Below, one piece after another: positions 1 to 7,849 of a stretch of DNA of 35,900 nucleotides (its first letter is position 1; the number at the start of each line of letters is the position of its first letter). Below the pieces are notes generated by a model. That model did no database searches. It saw nothing but the letters and a program-made list of their open reading frames with translations, and was not told the origin of the DNA. A program made the translations under genes and the position numbers. This DNA comes from Candidatus Helarchaeota archaeon (GTDB lineage Archaea > Asgardarchaeota > Lokiarchaeia > Helarchaeales > HEL-GB-A): assembly GCA_013375455.1 (NCBI GenBank), contig JABXJT010000051.1, positions 1 to 35,900 of the forward strand, read 5' to 3'.

Positions 1-17
1 TGCCTCTTTCTGTTGCG

Positions 18-689
18 ATGATGGTTCTTGCCCGACCTTTATTATTGCTCCTAGGTCCTGGTTATGTTAGTGGTGCTATCAGCGGTAGCATAACTGAAGC
101 CTTATTGTTTCAAGGTTGGGTTACCTTTGCAATAACTGCCTTCGGTCAAGCGTTCTATGGTTTGGCGGTCCTATTTGGGTCGGCTTTAATAGGATCCGGG
201 AAAGCTAAAAAATCGGCCATAGGATTTGGAATAGGTGCCTTACTTTTATTCATTATTACTCCAATTCTCATTTTTCTATTTGGCTTGCTTGATGACATCT
301 TTCCGATTCTAGGAAACAACTTCTCTCTTGTAGGAGCCGGTTTTGCATTCTTAATAAGCGGTTTTTTCGTTCTCCCTTATCTAGCGCGCGCCACCCGACG
401 TCATTTAAAGATCAAATATGATCTTCGCCTTAAACGATTACTGATTTGTATGATCATTATTGCAATATTACTCTGGTTTGCTCCTGCAGACTTTTTACCA
501 TTAACCGCTTATGTCATAATCACCACCATTTTATGCATTATTTGCTATTGCTTCTTCGGCGTGATCGGCAAGGGGGATGGGAAACTTGTGCAGGATACCT
601 TTGATTCTTTTAATTTGGGAGGGCTTGGGCGCCTGCTCCGGAAAATCGGGCGATTTATCTACAATCTAAATCCCTTTAACGAAAAATAA
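18..689 (+). CDS. Polytopic membrane protein, possibly 5'-truncated
   Basis: The product is about 223 residues with roughly five or six hydrophobic segments, around residues 5-20, 35-60, 65-92, 102-122, 140-156 and 162-182. It has a basic, cytoplasmic-looking C-terminal tail that includes the motif LRKIGRFIYNLNP. The reading frame stays open upstream of the ATG to the window edge, and there is no clear Shine-Dalgarno before position 18. The real start may therefore lie outside the window. It converges on the actin-like gene, with only 7 bases between the two stop codons. I do not recognise a family, and no catalytic motif is visible. A role in the membrane is all that can be inferred. Confidence 0.7.
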   Translation: MMVLARPLLLLLGPGYVSGAISGSITEALLFQGWVTFAITAFGQAFYGLAVLFGSALIGSGKAKKSAIGFGIGALLLFIITPILIFLFGLLDDIFPILGNNFSLVGAGFAFLISGFFVLPYLARATRRHLKIKYDLRLKRLLICMIIIAILLWFAPADFLPLTAYVIITTILCIICYCFFGVIGKGDGKLVQDTFDSFNLGGLGRLLRKIGRFIYNLNPFNEK

Positions 690-696
690 GATGGAT

Positions 697-3336
697 TTAT
701 AGGAGTTTTTCTTCTTTATCTTTCCTTCGCCGGTCCTCTTCCTCAGCTGCTCTCAATTGGCGTAGTTGTTCCTCGGTCAAATCTTTTCCTTGCAAATAAG
801 TCGGTAATTTGGAATCAGCACGCACGGCGGGTCGTGTTACTTCCGTTCTAGGCTTCAACAAATCGGCCATCATTGTTTTGCGGGGTTTGGGCATTTCCTG
901 ATCCTTAATTCTGAGGAAGGTCGGTAAATCCTCCGCGGGCTTGGCTGAGGGAGCTGGCTGTTCAAAAAAGCCTCTGGGGCGGGGTTTTTTGGGAACGAGT
1001 ATCAATCCCGATTCTTCCCACTCCACCGCCTTCTCTTTTTCAGCTTGAACGTAAGAAGGTTCCGAAGAAATGAGTTGTTTAAGCCTCTCTCGCGCTGAGA
1101 GTTTCTTAGATTCGAGTTCTTCACGCGTGACAACAGTCTCATCTGCCGCCCAGTCGGCTGCTTTTTCTTTCTCTACTTTTTCGAAGGTTGGTACTGCCTT
1201 TTCTTCCTCTACAGGAATAGCTATTCGATCAAAAAAACCTTTGGGCTCGACTCTTATTGGAGCTGAAACTACTCCCTCGCGTGCCCATTCCGCGGCCTTT
1301 TCTTGATCCACCTTTTCATACGTGTACCCTTCTGGTATTGGCACCATTCCCCGTGGGCTTTCCGCTTTCTTGCCCTCCGTTATGATGGTCGGATCCTGCT
1401 CCCATTCCATGGCTTTTTCCTTATCAATGCGTTCAAACGTGTAGCCTTCCTCTTGAACTGGTTCTGGTCTTGGGGCACCCACTGCTTCTCCTGGAAGAAT
1501 CGTGGAGTCCTTCGCCCATTCTTCCTTCATTTGATCGTCGATTTTTTGGAAGGTATATTCATATTGCGGTTCAGCTTCTCCTGCTTCTGGCGACTCGGTT
1601 CGTATTTGGTCTGGCATTTGAGTATCGAGGTGCTGGAACGAGGGCATATAAGCTTCCTCTCCAGCGGCGAGGGTTTTCTCTTCCGTTGGAACTTGGTCTG
1701 GCATTTGAGCATCTAACCGCTCATAGGAGGGCATATCGGCTTCCCTACTGGTTGGTGCTCTCGCATCTACTCGGACCTGGTCTGGCATTTGTTCATCAAG
1801 CCGCTGAAATGAAGGAACATACGGTTCCTCCGCAACGGGCGTGGCCGGAGGTGCTTCCGCAGGGAGTACTGGTTCCCTTTGGACGGATCGAACTGGGTAT
1901 TCTGGGACTTCCTCTCGTGCCTCTCGAAATTGAGTATTAATGAACTCATACTCTTCGAATTCCCCTTGGATGATCTCGTAGGAGACTAGCGTGTCAAGCA
2001 TCTGATAAATTTCCAATGGACTCCTTTGCAATTTTGTACCCAAATACGTCACGGAAGTGGCCCGCTGCGAATTCACCACGTTATATAACTGCCTATACAA
2101 TCGGCTATTGAGTAAATTCTGCACAGAGATGAGTATCTGGGTTAAATTCGCGGGTTGTACTTGATCAAAGATGGTATTAAAATCTTCTAACAGGGCAATG
2201 GGAATTTGTATTCCACTCCTCTTATAATCTATCCTGGAAATTTTCATTGGGTCTGGGATTTCGATTGCCCCTAATTTCGCTGCACCGAAGAAAACCGAGT
2301 ATCGTGGACTTCCATATTTTGCAAACGGAGTAATCTCGATCTTGTAATTATAATTGATGAAGCGCCGAACCAGTTCCTCATACAGGCGCTCTGCCAATCC
2401 TGGAAGGAGTGAGGTTCCGCCGGTTAGTAAAATATTGCTTAACAATGCCTGCTGAATCGTGCTATCATAATTGGATACGACATCGAAAATAAGCTTATCG
2501 AGCGGATCTACGGCCTTTTCTTGCGGTCCGAACAACACCTCTGGTCCCAAAAACCGTTCAGCACTAACAGCTATGGATTCATTGAGCAAGAGTGGGAACC
2601 TGATGCCTCCACCTCTCCGCTGCTCCTCCATCGCCGCGACGGGATCTCGGCTAACAAATCCATAATTCTCTTTAATCATCTCGGCAATTCCCAACGTCGA
2701 AATCCCTGTTGACTCCTGCAATCCCTCGAAGGATCCCTTATCCCATAATAGGCGATGTAAAAGGTCCGTTATGTCCCATCCCCCCAAATCCACTACCCGG
2801 ACGCCGTCTACCACGATATTACCATTAATGATGGGGGTAATTTGCGTGAGCTGAAACCCGATATCCACCACGAGTCCCGTCTGAACGCCGCCAGAGATGC
2901 AATTCAGCAGGGGTTGAAAGGCTGGCACAATTTCCTTAATGCCATACGTGGAGAATAACATCTGCCCGAGTTGGGTCATTATGTTTGAATGAAACGGTTG
3001 CGTGACTAAGACGGTCTGGTTCGCCGGGCTGATATTCGCTTCCTCCATTGCCGATTCAAATAGCTTGGAAAAAAAGAACTCATCTAGTATCGTTTTCCCA
3101 TCATACAACCACTTTAAATCCAAGTGATTTCGTAAATAAAACGCTTCCTGCCCGAAAAAATACTCCTGCTTCACATCTCGAATGTTTAGCTCTCTAAAAA
3201 TCCGTTTCTTCATGATAAAGTCAATATCGCTCCGAATCTGCCCCATTACTAACGGGATATCCAACCGTGGCGCAAATTCGCCACCGAAACCCACCTTAAG
3301 CGCGTAACTTCCAATATCAAGTATCAAAGGTTTCAT
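697..3336 (-). CDS. Actin-fold protein with winged-helix-like insert and repeat tail
   Basis: Residues 1-360 show the actin fold. The phosphate-1 loop is DIGSYALKVGFGGEFAPR, close to actin DNGSGxxKAGFAGDDAPR. Phosphate-2 is near 156-170 (VVDIG), the adenosine motif is LLTGGTSLLPGLAERL (303-318), and the YSVFFGA segment (346-352) matches actin YSVWIGG. Residues about 375-470 are helical and end in a winged-helix-like segment (about 425-466). From 505 to the end the chain is low-complexity, with about ten degenerate repeats. The first three read P-S-F/Y-x-x-L-D-x-Q-M-P-D-Q and the middle ones Y-T-F-E-K-I-D-x-E-K-A-x-E-W. Actin itself has about 375 residues, so more than half of this protein is added. 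It is an actin homologue by fold. Filament formation is not shown, and the tail could be a multivalent partner-binding region. Confidence 0.9.
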   Translation of the reverse strand: MKPLILDIGSYALKVGFGGEFAPRLDIPLVMGQIRSDIDFIMKKRIFRELNIRDVKQEYFFGQEAFYLRNHLDLKWLYDGKTILDEFFFSKLFESAMEEANISPANQTVLVTQPFHSNIMTQLGQMLFSTYGIKEIVPAFQPLLNCISGGVQTGLVVDIGFQLTQITPIINGNIVVDGVRVVDLGGWDITDLLHRLLWDKGSFEGLQESTGISTLGIAEMIKENYGFVSRDPVAAMEEQRRGGGIRFPLLLNESIAVSAERFLGPEVLFGPQEKAVDPLDKLIFDVVSNYDSTIQQALLSNILLTGGTSLLPGLAERLYEELVRRFINYNYKIEITPFAKYGSPRYSVFFGAAKLGAIEIPDPMKISRIDYKRSGIQIPIALLEDFNTIFDQVQPANLTQILISVQNLLNSRLYRQLYNVVNSQRATSVTYLGTKLQRSPLEIYQMLDTLVSYEIIQGEFEEYEFINTQFREAREEVPEYPVRSVQREPVLPAEAPPATPVAEEPYVPSFQRLDEQMPDQVRVDARAPTSREADMPSYERLDAQMPDQVPTEEKTLAAGEEAYMPSFQHLDTQMPDQIRTESPEAGEAEPQYEYTFQKIDDQMKEEWAKDSTILPGEAVGAPRPEPVQEEGYTFERIDKEKAMEWEQDPTIITEGKKAESPRGMVPIPEGYTYEKVDQEKAAEWAREGVVSAPIRVEPKGFFDRIAIPVEEEKAVPTFEKVEKEKAADWAADETVVTREELESKKLSARERLKQLISSEPSYVQAEKEKAVEWEESGLILVPKKPRPRGFFEQPAPSAKPAEDLPTFLRIKDQEMPKPRKTMMADLLKPRTEVTRPAVRADSKLPTYLQGKDLTEEQLRQLRAAEEEDRRRKDKEEKLL

Positions 3337-3343
3337 TTAAATC

Positions 3344-3350
3344 ACCTATT
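3344..3350 (-). promoter_or_regulatory. Ribosome binding site of the actin-like gene
   Basis: On the minus strand AGGTGAT lies seven bases before the ATG at 3336. It fixes this ATG as the start of the actin-like gene and implies a leader of about 45 bases from the promoter upstream. Confidence 0.6.
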
Positions 3351-3405
3351 TTCTCTCTGCTCACCAATTCGAGTTCATTCACAGTAATTAAATGGCACGA
3401 AGATT

Positions 3406-3419
3406 TATTTAAACCTTTC
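3406..3419 (-). promoter_or_regulatory. BRE/TATA promoter of the actin-like gene
   Basis: Read on the minus strand the sequence is GAAAGGTTTAAATA, a textbook archaeal BRE (GAAAGG) joined to a TATA box (TTTAAATA). It lies about 70 bases before the ATG at 3336, so transcription should start near 3380. Confidence 0.65.
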
Positions 3420-3508
3420 ATATGGCGTTTATGAGCATTGTGGATTAAAGTTCAAAAAAAAATAAGTTAGAATCCGGCAGCTGATTACCGCATAAACCTA
3501 GATGTTCA

Positions 3509-3592
3509 AGGAAGTATTTTAAAATCACCATCTTCTTCTTGAATCAAGCACCCAGAGTTTTTTAACGATTTATAACTTTCAGCTGTTTCTTT
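3509..3592. repeat. 84-bp direct repeat, copy 1
   Basis: It matches 3661-3744 at a constant offset of 152 bases, with three mismatches (at 3519, 3565 and 3576). This copy overlaps and follows the stop codon of the QueG-like gene. It is read out of frame relative to copy 2, because 152 is not a multiple of three. Confidence 0.9.
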
Positions 3593-4683
3593 TTTCTTCC
3601 TTCATACAGTTTTCGATGTTTAGGATTTATGGATTCAAAGTATTCTTTTGCTTCATCAGCAGGAAGTATTATAAAATCACCATCTTCTTCTTGAATCAAG
3701 CACCCAGAGTTTTTTAGCGATTTATAATTTTCAGCTGTTTCTTTCTTATTCCCAAAACAGACCAGTTGACAAAATGCACACGTCAAGCGTAATCCTCTAA
3801 AGGGGGATTTATATTCAGGAGATGTGTTTTCTGGCCATTTTTGATAATTTTTGACAGCAGTTGCTATAACACTAAACATCTTCTTATCGTCATCAGGAAG
3901 TTGATAGCGGCCAGGGGACCAAGTTGACCATTTTCCATTTTGTTCTAATCCACTGAACCCACCACATACAAGTTGGCACCGGAGCTTAGTTCTCCGAGCG
4001 CAATGAGTGAATTTTTTGCCCCCTAAAACGACCGAAGTTTCTTCATTTCTTACTAAGTATTTAGATGCACAAGCAAGAGTGCAAATTCGACAATTATCAC
4101 AAAATGATTCTTCGGGTGGTATGGGTTCTGTCGGTTCGAGTTTTGCTGAAGTAACAACCGAACCGAGAATAATTGTTGCGCCTATATCTTTAATACCTAT
4201 AGTACCACTCCAACCATATGATCCGACACCTGAACGCACGGCTACATACTTATGCGATAGATGCGGTGGTAATATTATTCGCCAATTCGGAATTTCCAGC
4301 CGATATTGATTTTGCTCCATCTCTGATTCTTTTACCCCCCTAGTTTGGCTAAATGTAATATAATTTCCAGGTGGTGGAGGTTGATTGGCTTTAAAGCCTT
4401 TTTCTTGGAGTAATTTTATTAATCCATCTGAAATACTAACTGACCTCCTATTAACTTCGACATTATCCTTCACATGATTTAACCAATTTGTTTTTTTTAG
4501 AAATGGCCGGATATAATCCTTATTAAGGGGTATCGCAAAACTAATTGCTGATTGAGCTTCTGGCAGAATATAAGTAATATCTGAACTGGGCGGACCGCCT
4601 TCTAATGTTTTAGTCGTTGCAAATCCGGCTCTTAAGGCTCCTTGATCAAGTAAAAAATCTTCAATTTCACTATTGAGAGTAAT
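3562..4683 (-). CDS. QueG-like / reductive-dehalogenase-like iron-sulphur protein
   Basis: The first AUG-like codon is a GTG at 4473, but the frame stays open for 70 more codons. The extension, including GALRAGFATTKTLEGG and ILPEAQSAISFAIPL, looks like the N-terminal domain of epoxyqueuosine-reductase (QueG) relatives. A good ribosome site (GAGGTGA, 4690-4696) precedes an in-frame ATT at 4683, which I take as a non-AUG start giving 373 residues. The segment YVAVRSGVGSYGWSGTIGI resembles the cobalamin-domain AVKAGLGWIGKN motif. Two iron-sulphur motifs follow: CxxCxxCxxxC at about 195-205 and CxxCxxxC at about 302-309. The family uses cobalamin and two 4Fe-4S clusters for reductions; the substrate here is unknown. 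The 3' end is altered by an out-of-frame duplication. The start is the least certain part. Confidence 0.65.
   Translation of the reverse strand: MTLNSEIEDFLLDQGALRAGFATTKTLEGGPPSSDITYILPEAQSAISFAIPLNKDYIRPFLKKTNWLNHVKDNVEVNRRSVSISDGLIKLLQEKGFKANQPPPPGNYITFSQTRGVKESEMEQNQYRLEIPNWRIILPPHLSHKYVAVRSGVGSYGWSGTIGIKDIGATIILGSVVTSAKLEPTEPIPPEESFCDNCRICTLACASKYLVRNEETSVVLGGKKFTHCARRTKLRCQLVCGGFSGLEQNGKWSTWSPGRYQLPDDDKKMFSVIATAVKNYQKWPENTSPEYKSPFRGLRLTCAFCQLVCFGNKKETAENYKSLKNSGCLIQEEDGDFIILPADEAKEYFESINPKHRKLYEGRKKKQLKVINR
3661..3744. repeat. 84-bp direct repeat, copy 2
   Basis: This is the partner of 3509-3592. It lies inside the QueG-like coding region, where the minus strand encodes ETAENYKSLKNSGCLIQEED and the next residues. 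The 68 bases between the copies are not repeated. Confidence 0.9.
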
Positions 4684-4689
4684 AAATCT

Positions 4690-4696
4690 TCACCTC
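4690..4696 (-). promoter_or_regulatory. Strong ribosome binding site before a non-AUG start
   Basis: GAGGTGA on the minus strand lies six bases before the in-frame ATT at 4683 of the QueG-like gene. No ATG, GTG or TTG in that frame is nearby, which is the argument for a non-canonical start or a mutated ATG. Confidence 0.5.
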
Positions 4697-4728
4697 GAAG
4701 AAAATATAGTTCTATCAAATTGAATATT

Positions 4729-4760
4729 ATATCAATCAGTTAATTTATCTGATATTTAAA
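4729..4760 (-). promoter_or_regulatory. TATA box with overlapping inverted repeat
   Basis: Read on the minus strand, TTTAAATA (4753-4760) can serve as the TATA box of the QueG-like gene, about 75 bases before its proposed start. It overlaps the inverted repeat ATATCA (4729-4734) / TGATAT (4750-4755), with nested arms ATCAG / CTGAT. The repeat sits where a repressor would block initiation. It is suggestive only, because the region is AT-rich. Confidence 0.35.
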
Positions 4761-4861
4761 CTATTTTTCTGATTCATATTATTTCGGATTTAGCGGATTT
4801 AAATTATAGAAAAATCGGGGTATTTTAGGCTTCGGACGGCGACCAATCGACCGCCAATCCT

Positions 4862-5473
4862 CTAAATTTTGGAGAGCGCTTTCAATTTCTCCTCAATAAA
4901 CACCATCTTATCCATGAGATTTTGGACTATGCTGGTCGAATCAAAGGAACTGATCCGCGCACCACAGCATATGAACCCGTGTTCCATGGCCTTGGCATAA
5001 TCAAATAGTTGCTTGCAATGACTGCAAACAAATAAACAGTCATTGGATATATAATAGTCCTTTACATCCTTTATTTGTTGATACCTTGTCTCCAAGTCTT
5101 TCTTTATCTTGAATAATATCTTGGTTCTGTTGAATTCGTAAGAAAAAATATTTTCTTTAACTTTTCGGGTTATAAAACCATTTTGCTCCAAATTGTATAA
5201 ACTGGATTGGACGGCGTGTTTCGTGCCCAATTCCATCAATTTCTCGAGCGTTCTGGTCTTCTTGATGATCAGGCTGAGCATTTCCATCTTGAGAACTATG
5301 TTATCGGGGGATAGGAGCGTGACCCCATAATCTAACACGTCTATGAATTCCTTTGACTCCTTTAGTCGCCCATTAAATGAAATTGGACTCTGCAGTAATC
5401 TGTCGGTTAAATTCACATCCAAACTCAAAAACCCATCCTGAAAACAAGTTATTAATACTATATAACCCATCAA
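4862..5473 (-). CDS. TFE-like (TFIIE-alpha) transcription factor
   Basis: Archaeal TFE helps open the promoter together with TBP and TFB. This product has a winged-helix segment at about 58-115, a helical linker, and a zinc-ribbon-like segment at 146-173. The ribbon is followed by a C-terminal helix, the same order as in TFE. The stretch CSHCKQLFDYAKAMEHGF matches the TFE pattern CxxC-x-(Y/F)-x-x-x-x-A-M-E-x-x-F. The second knuckle reads FICCGARI where TFE usually has FxCPxCG, so two residues are missing between the last cysteines. The ATG pair at 5473 lies only about 13 bases after a TATA-like box (5475-5483). A TTG at 5422 or 5428 behind AGGATGGG (5432-5439) is therefore a plausible real start. 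It is probably a divergent TFE paralogue. Confidence 0.65.
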   Translation of the reverse strand: MMGYIVLITCFQDGFLSLDVNLTDRLLQSPISFNGRLKESKEFIDVLDYGVTLLSPDNIVLKMEMLSLIIKKTRTLEKLMELGTKHAVQSSLYNLEQNGFITRKVKENIFSYEFNRTKILFKIKKDLETRYQQIKDVKDYYISNDCLFVCSHCKQLFDYAKAMEHGFICCGARISSFDSTSIVQNLMDKMVFIEEKLKALSKI

Positions 5474-5474
5474 A

Positions 5475-5496
5475 GTATAAAAATCCTTAGGGTTGA
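5475..5496. repeat. Promoter-like short repeat, copy A
   Basis: The sequence GTATAAAAATCCTTAGGGTT matches 8002-8023 with few differences. On the minus strand it supplies a TATA-like box in front of the TFE-like gene. Confidence 0.5.
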
Positions 5497-5538
5497 CGCG
5501 ACAGAATTACCAACCGTGGCATTCCGTCAATGTGGAAG

Positions 5539-5712
5539 CTAGCAGGAATACCTGATTATTTGGCGTTCGTGAGCTGGCTTTCGCCGTAGTACTAAAATGA
5601 CTGCGCCAAATCCAAGGAGGGTAAATAATCCCATAATCTCAGGAACGGGCGAGGGGTCACCACCCCAAGTATCTGCAATAAACAGTGAGAACGTATTGAA
5701 ATAATTGTCATT
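5539..5712 (-). pseudogene. C-terminal fragment of a membrane-anchored surface protein
   Basis: Directly after the hicB-like stop codon, and in the same frame, the minus strand encodes 57 residues with no start codon. They end in WGGDPSPVPEIMG, then a hydrophobic span (LFTLLGFGAVILVL), then RRK. This proline-containing motif, single membrane span and basic end is the layout of archaeal C-terminal sorting or anchor domains. No body of the protein is present upstream, so it appears to be the remnant of a deleted or interrupted surface-protein gene. It could instead be a small tail produced by readthrough of the hicB stop, which I think less likely. Confidence 0.45.
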
Positions 5713-5859
5713 TTAATAAGTATACAATTGAATTGCTTCTTTGATATTCTTGATTGCTTCCTCTTTAGTGTTTCCCTCCGAAATGCAACCAGGTAACGAC
5801 GGAACATGGATTGTAAAGCTTCCTTCTTCATCTTCCTCGATAATGACTTTAAATTTCAT
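5713..5859 (-). CDS. Short HicB-like antitoxin-family protein
   Basis: This is a 48-residue reading frame starting at the ATG at 5859, preceded by GGAGG (5867-5871) at good spacing. The sequence begins MKFKVIIEEDEEGSFTIHVP, followed by SLPGCISEGNTKEEAIKNI and a helix ending EAIQLYTY. This matches the partial RNase-H-like fold of HicB antitoxins: a beta strand, then D-x-x-G-x-F/Y, then the P-x-L-P-G-C-x-S-x-G-x-T-x-x-E-A motif. The usual C-terminal DNA-binding part is absent, as in many short solitary members. I found no HicA toxin on either side. It may be a domesticated orphan or half of a decayed pair. Confidence 0.8.
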   Translation of the reverse strand: MKFKVIIEEDEEGSFTIHVPSLPGCISEGNTKEEAIKNIKEAIQLYTY

Positions 5860-6047
5860 GAAATGGCCTCCTTATTTCCGTTTCACTCTAATTCAAACCA
5901 ACGCAAAATCGCGTAAATTGTAGCACCCTCAGCCTTTTTAATGCCGTATTCCTTGCATTTCCCATTATTTAAAAATCAAATATTATGCCGTGATTGATAA
6001 ATAATTAGGATTAATAGATTAGATTTGCTTTAATAAACTTAGAGGAA

Positions 6048-6506
6048 TTATTCAGAGTATTTCACGCTCCTATCATATGTCGATAGATCTGTTAGCTCCT
6101 CGTAGAATAATTCCAATATGATATGAAATTTTTGAAGGTCTTCAAGAGATCCAGTAACGCTAAGTTTCTTAGACATATATTCGGTGGGAAGATCTGTTTC
6201 TTGAGTGATAATGCGCAAAATGAGATTTTTAGTTCCTTGGAAAATAATATCTGCATTGGTGTTATTACCCATACCTGTATTAAAAATACCATTTTCTATA
6301 CTTATCCAAAACCATTCATTTTCTGGAGTATCCTTTATATGGAATTTATATATAATATTGAATCCTTCAATTTCATCTTGTAGGTCTTCACTTTCATTTG
6401 AGAATTTAACAAAAAAATCTAGAAAGCTTGGTAAATCCTCCCACTTTAGATTATAATCTAGATATTCTTTAGGTATTTCTCCATATTTCTTTCTAAACTC
6501 GTTCAT
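6048..6506 (-). CDS. SCP2-like lipid-binding domain protein
   Basis: The product has 152 residues and no signal peptide or membrane span. The C-terminal half has the SCP-2 sterol-carrier pattern: NADIIFQGTKNLILRII, then a helix, then KKLSVTGSLEDLQKFHIILELF. This fits the typical (A)D-V-x-x-x-G, a helix around a leucine-rich segment, then G-x-L-x-V-x-G-(D)-x-x-x-L. SCP2-like domains bind acyl chains or other hydrophobic ligands in the cytosol. The ATG at 6506 is the only reasonable start. TTTTTTAAAAA (about 6539-6549) about 35 bases upstream could be its TATA box, giving a short leader. It appears to be a single-gene unit. The ligand is unknown, and the assignment rests on the pattern alone. 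Confidence 0.6.
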   Translation of the reverse strand: MNEFRKKYGEIPKEYLDYNLKWEDLPSFLDFFVKFSNESEDLQDEIEGFNIIYKFHIKDTPENEWFWISIENGIFNTGMGNNTNADIIFQGTKNLILRIITQETDLPTEYMSKKLSVTGSLEDLQKFHIILELFYEELTDLSTYDRSVKYSE

Positions 6507-6577
6507 ATTAAAATTATATCTATTTTTGAATTAAAATGTTTTTAAAAAAGAATCTCCATATGTCACCTTTGTTTGAA

Positions 6578-7849
6578 CTACCACTGCCTAAAAGCAGATG
6601 GATTCCTCGTTCCTTGACCACCGCCTGCCGAGACAGGGCTTACACGATCTCCCGAGGCGTGACTTCCCGTAGTCCCTACGGTAGCATCATTATCGCTAAT
6701 GATCGTAATCCCTTGTTCTTGAAGAATTTTCAAACCTTCTTCTTTAAGATTATTAGAAGCATTCACATCTCGTTTATGAGTTGTTCCGCATTGACACGTC
6801 CAAGTCCGTTCACTCAGTTGTAGGTCATTGGTTATCTGACCACAAACCGAGCAGAGCTTACTGGACGGGAAGAACCGATCAACCAAGACAAGATGTTTGC
6901 CCAGCCATTTTAATTTATACTTCAAATACGAGATGAATTGATACCAAGAGAAATCTAAGGTTACAGATTTGGACAATCCCGAATTCAACTGTTGCATCCC
7001 TTGAATATTCAAATCTTCTAAGATGATAGCGTCGAATTGGGTGCTTAAGGAATGGGTAAGTTTGTGGATCCAATCCTTTTTTTGATTATGAATTTTCTCA
7101 TAGAACCTTGCTAACCTAAATCGCGCTTTCTCACGGTTTTGTGAACCTTTTTGCTTTCGGGACAGTAGTTTGTGTAATCGTTTCAACTTACGTTCTTGCT
7201 TTCGATAAAAGCGGGGATTGGTCAATTCCACAGTTTCACTAACGAGAAAGTTCGGGGCAGACATGTCAAACGCTTCAATCTTGTGAAGCTGAATAGCAGT
7301 AAGGGGTTGGACATCGATCTCTACCTCAACGGTGATTGCCACGAAATATTTATTTGTTCTTGTTTTGCTGACGGTTACATGCTTAATTGGGTGATTTATT
7401 TCCCTGTTATCTCGATACTTCACCCACCCCACTTTCGGGAGTCTGATTCGCTTGGATGCTTGGTCAATTCGAATGTTGTTATTGATGTTGTAGGTCGTGT
7501 AAGTTTGCTTCTGCTTCTTCGATCTAAATTTGGGATAGCCAATCTTCTTCCCCTTGTGAAGACCGCGAAAGAATTTCTGAAATGCTTGGAAGAGATTTTC
7601 TCTTTCGGATTGGAGAGCTCTGGAGTCTACTTCGGTTAGGAAGAGAAATTCCTCTTTGTATTGCTTTTCAGTCCTGTAGTTATGGGCATACAATTGTTCC
7701 TTATCATTTTTAAGATCCTCATATATTTTATTGCGTTCTTCCAGCATTTTATTGTGAAGAAACCGACAACAGCCGAAAGTTTTATTGAGGAGCTCCCGCT
7801 GTTGCTTATTCGGGTAGATTCTGACCTTAATCCCTTTATACATCTTCAT
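6578..7849 (-). mobile_element. tnpB: IS605-family TnpB (RNA-guided nuclease), apparently intact
   Basis: At 423 residues this is full length for TnpB. The N-terminal helix-turn-helix region starts MKMYKGIKVRIYPNKQQ. The RuvC-like catalytic residues are D195 (EAFDMSAPNFLVS), E278 (IILEDLNIQGM) and D361 (HKRDVNASNN). The zinc ribbon is C333xxC336...C352xC354. The tail ATVGTTGSHASGD is typical of these proteins. TnpB is an RNA-guided DNA nuclease whose guide RNA overlaps the 3' end of its gene and the element's right end. No tnpA transposase is in the window, so this is a TnpB-only element or a solo relic. A perfect hairpin lies in its 3' coding part. The first RuvC motif is FDMS rather than the common IDLG. 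Confidence 0.95.
6667..6681 (-). ncRNA. Hairpin in the tnpB 3' region, possible omegaRNA part
   Basis: CCGTAG (6667-6672) and CTACGG (6676-6681) form a perfect stem with a three-base loop, inside the last 35 codons of tnpB. TnpB guide RNAs usually overlap this region, so the hairpin may belong to the guide scaffold. The RNA ends and guide cannot be placed from sequence alone. Confidence 0.3.

Noticed and set aside
1500..1830. Regularly spaced similar DNA segments that look like a small CRISPR or satellite array
   Set aside because: The similarity follows the codons of the protein repeats, units differ in length and are degenerate at DNA level, and no leader or cas gene is near.
1070..1940. 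Overlapping plus-strand open frames of 78-156 codons opposite the actin-like tail
   Set aside because: They mirror the repetitive, stop-poor coding sequence of the actin-like tail; composition is Ser/Leu/Phe-rich and there are no ribosome sites.
5592..5831. 79-codon minus-strand frame over the hicB-like gene
   Set aside because: The hicB-like frame and the anchor-tail frame in another phase carry clear protein patterns; this one does not.
5860..6000. Possible hicA toxin gene upstream of the hicB-like gene
   Set aside because: The only open stretch (about 30 codons, ending ATIYAILRWFELE) has no start codon and lacks the HicA G-S-H motif.
6536..6823. 95-codon plus-strand frame opposite the tnpB 3' end
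   Set aside because: It has no ribosome site and arises opposite the conserved TnpB zinc ribbon and tail.
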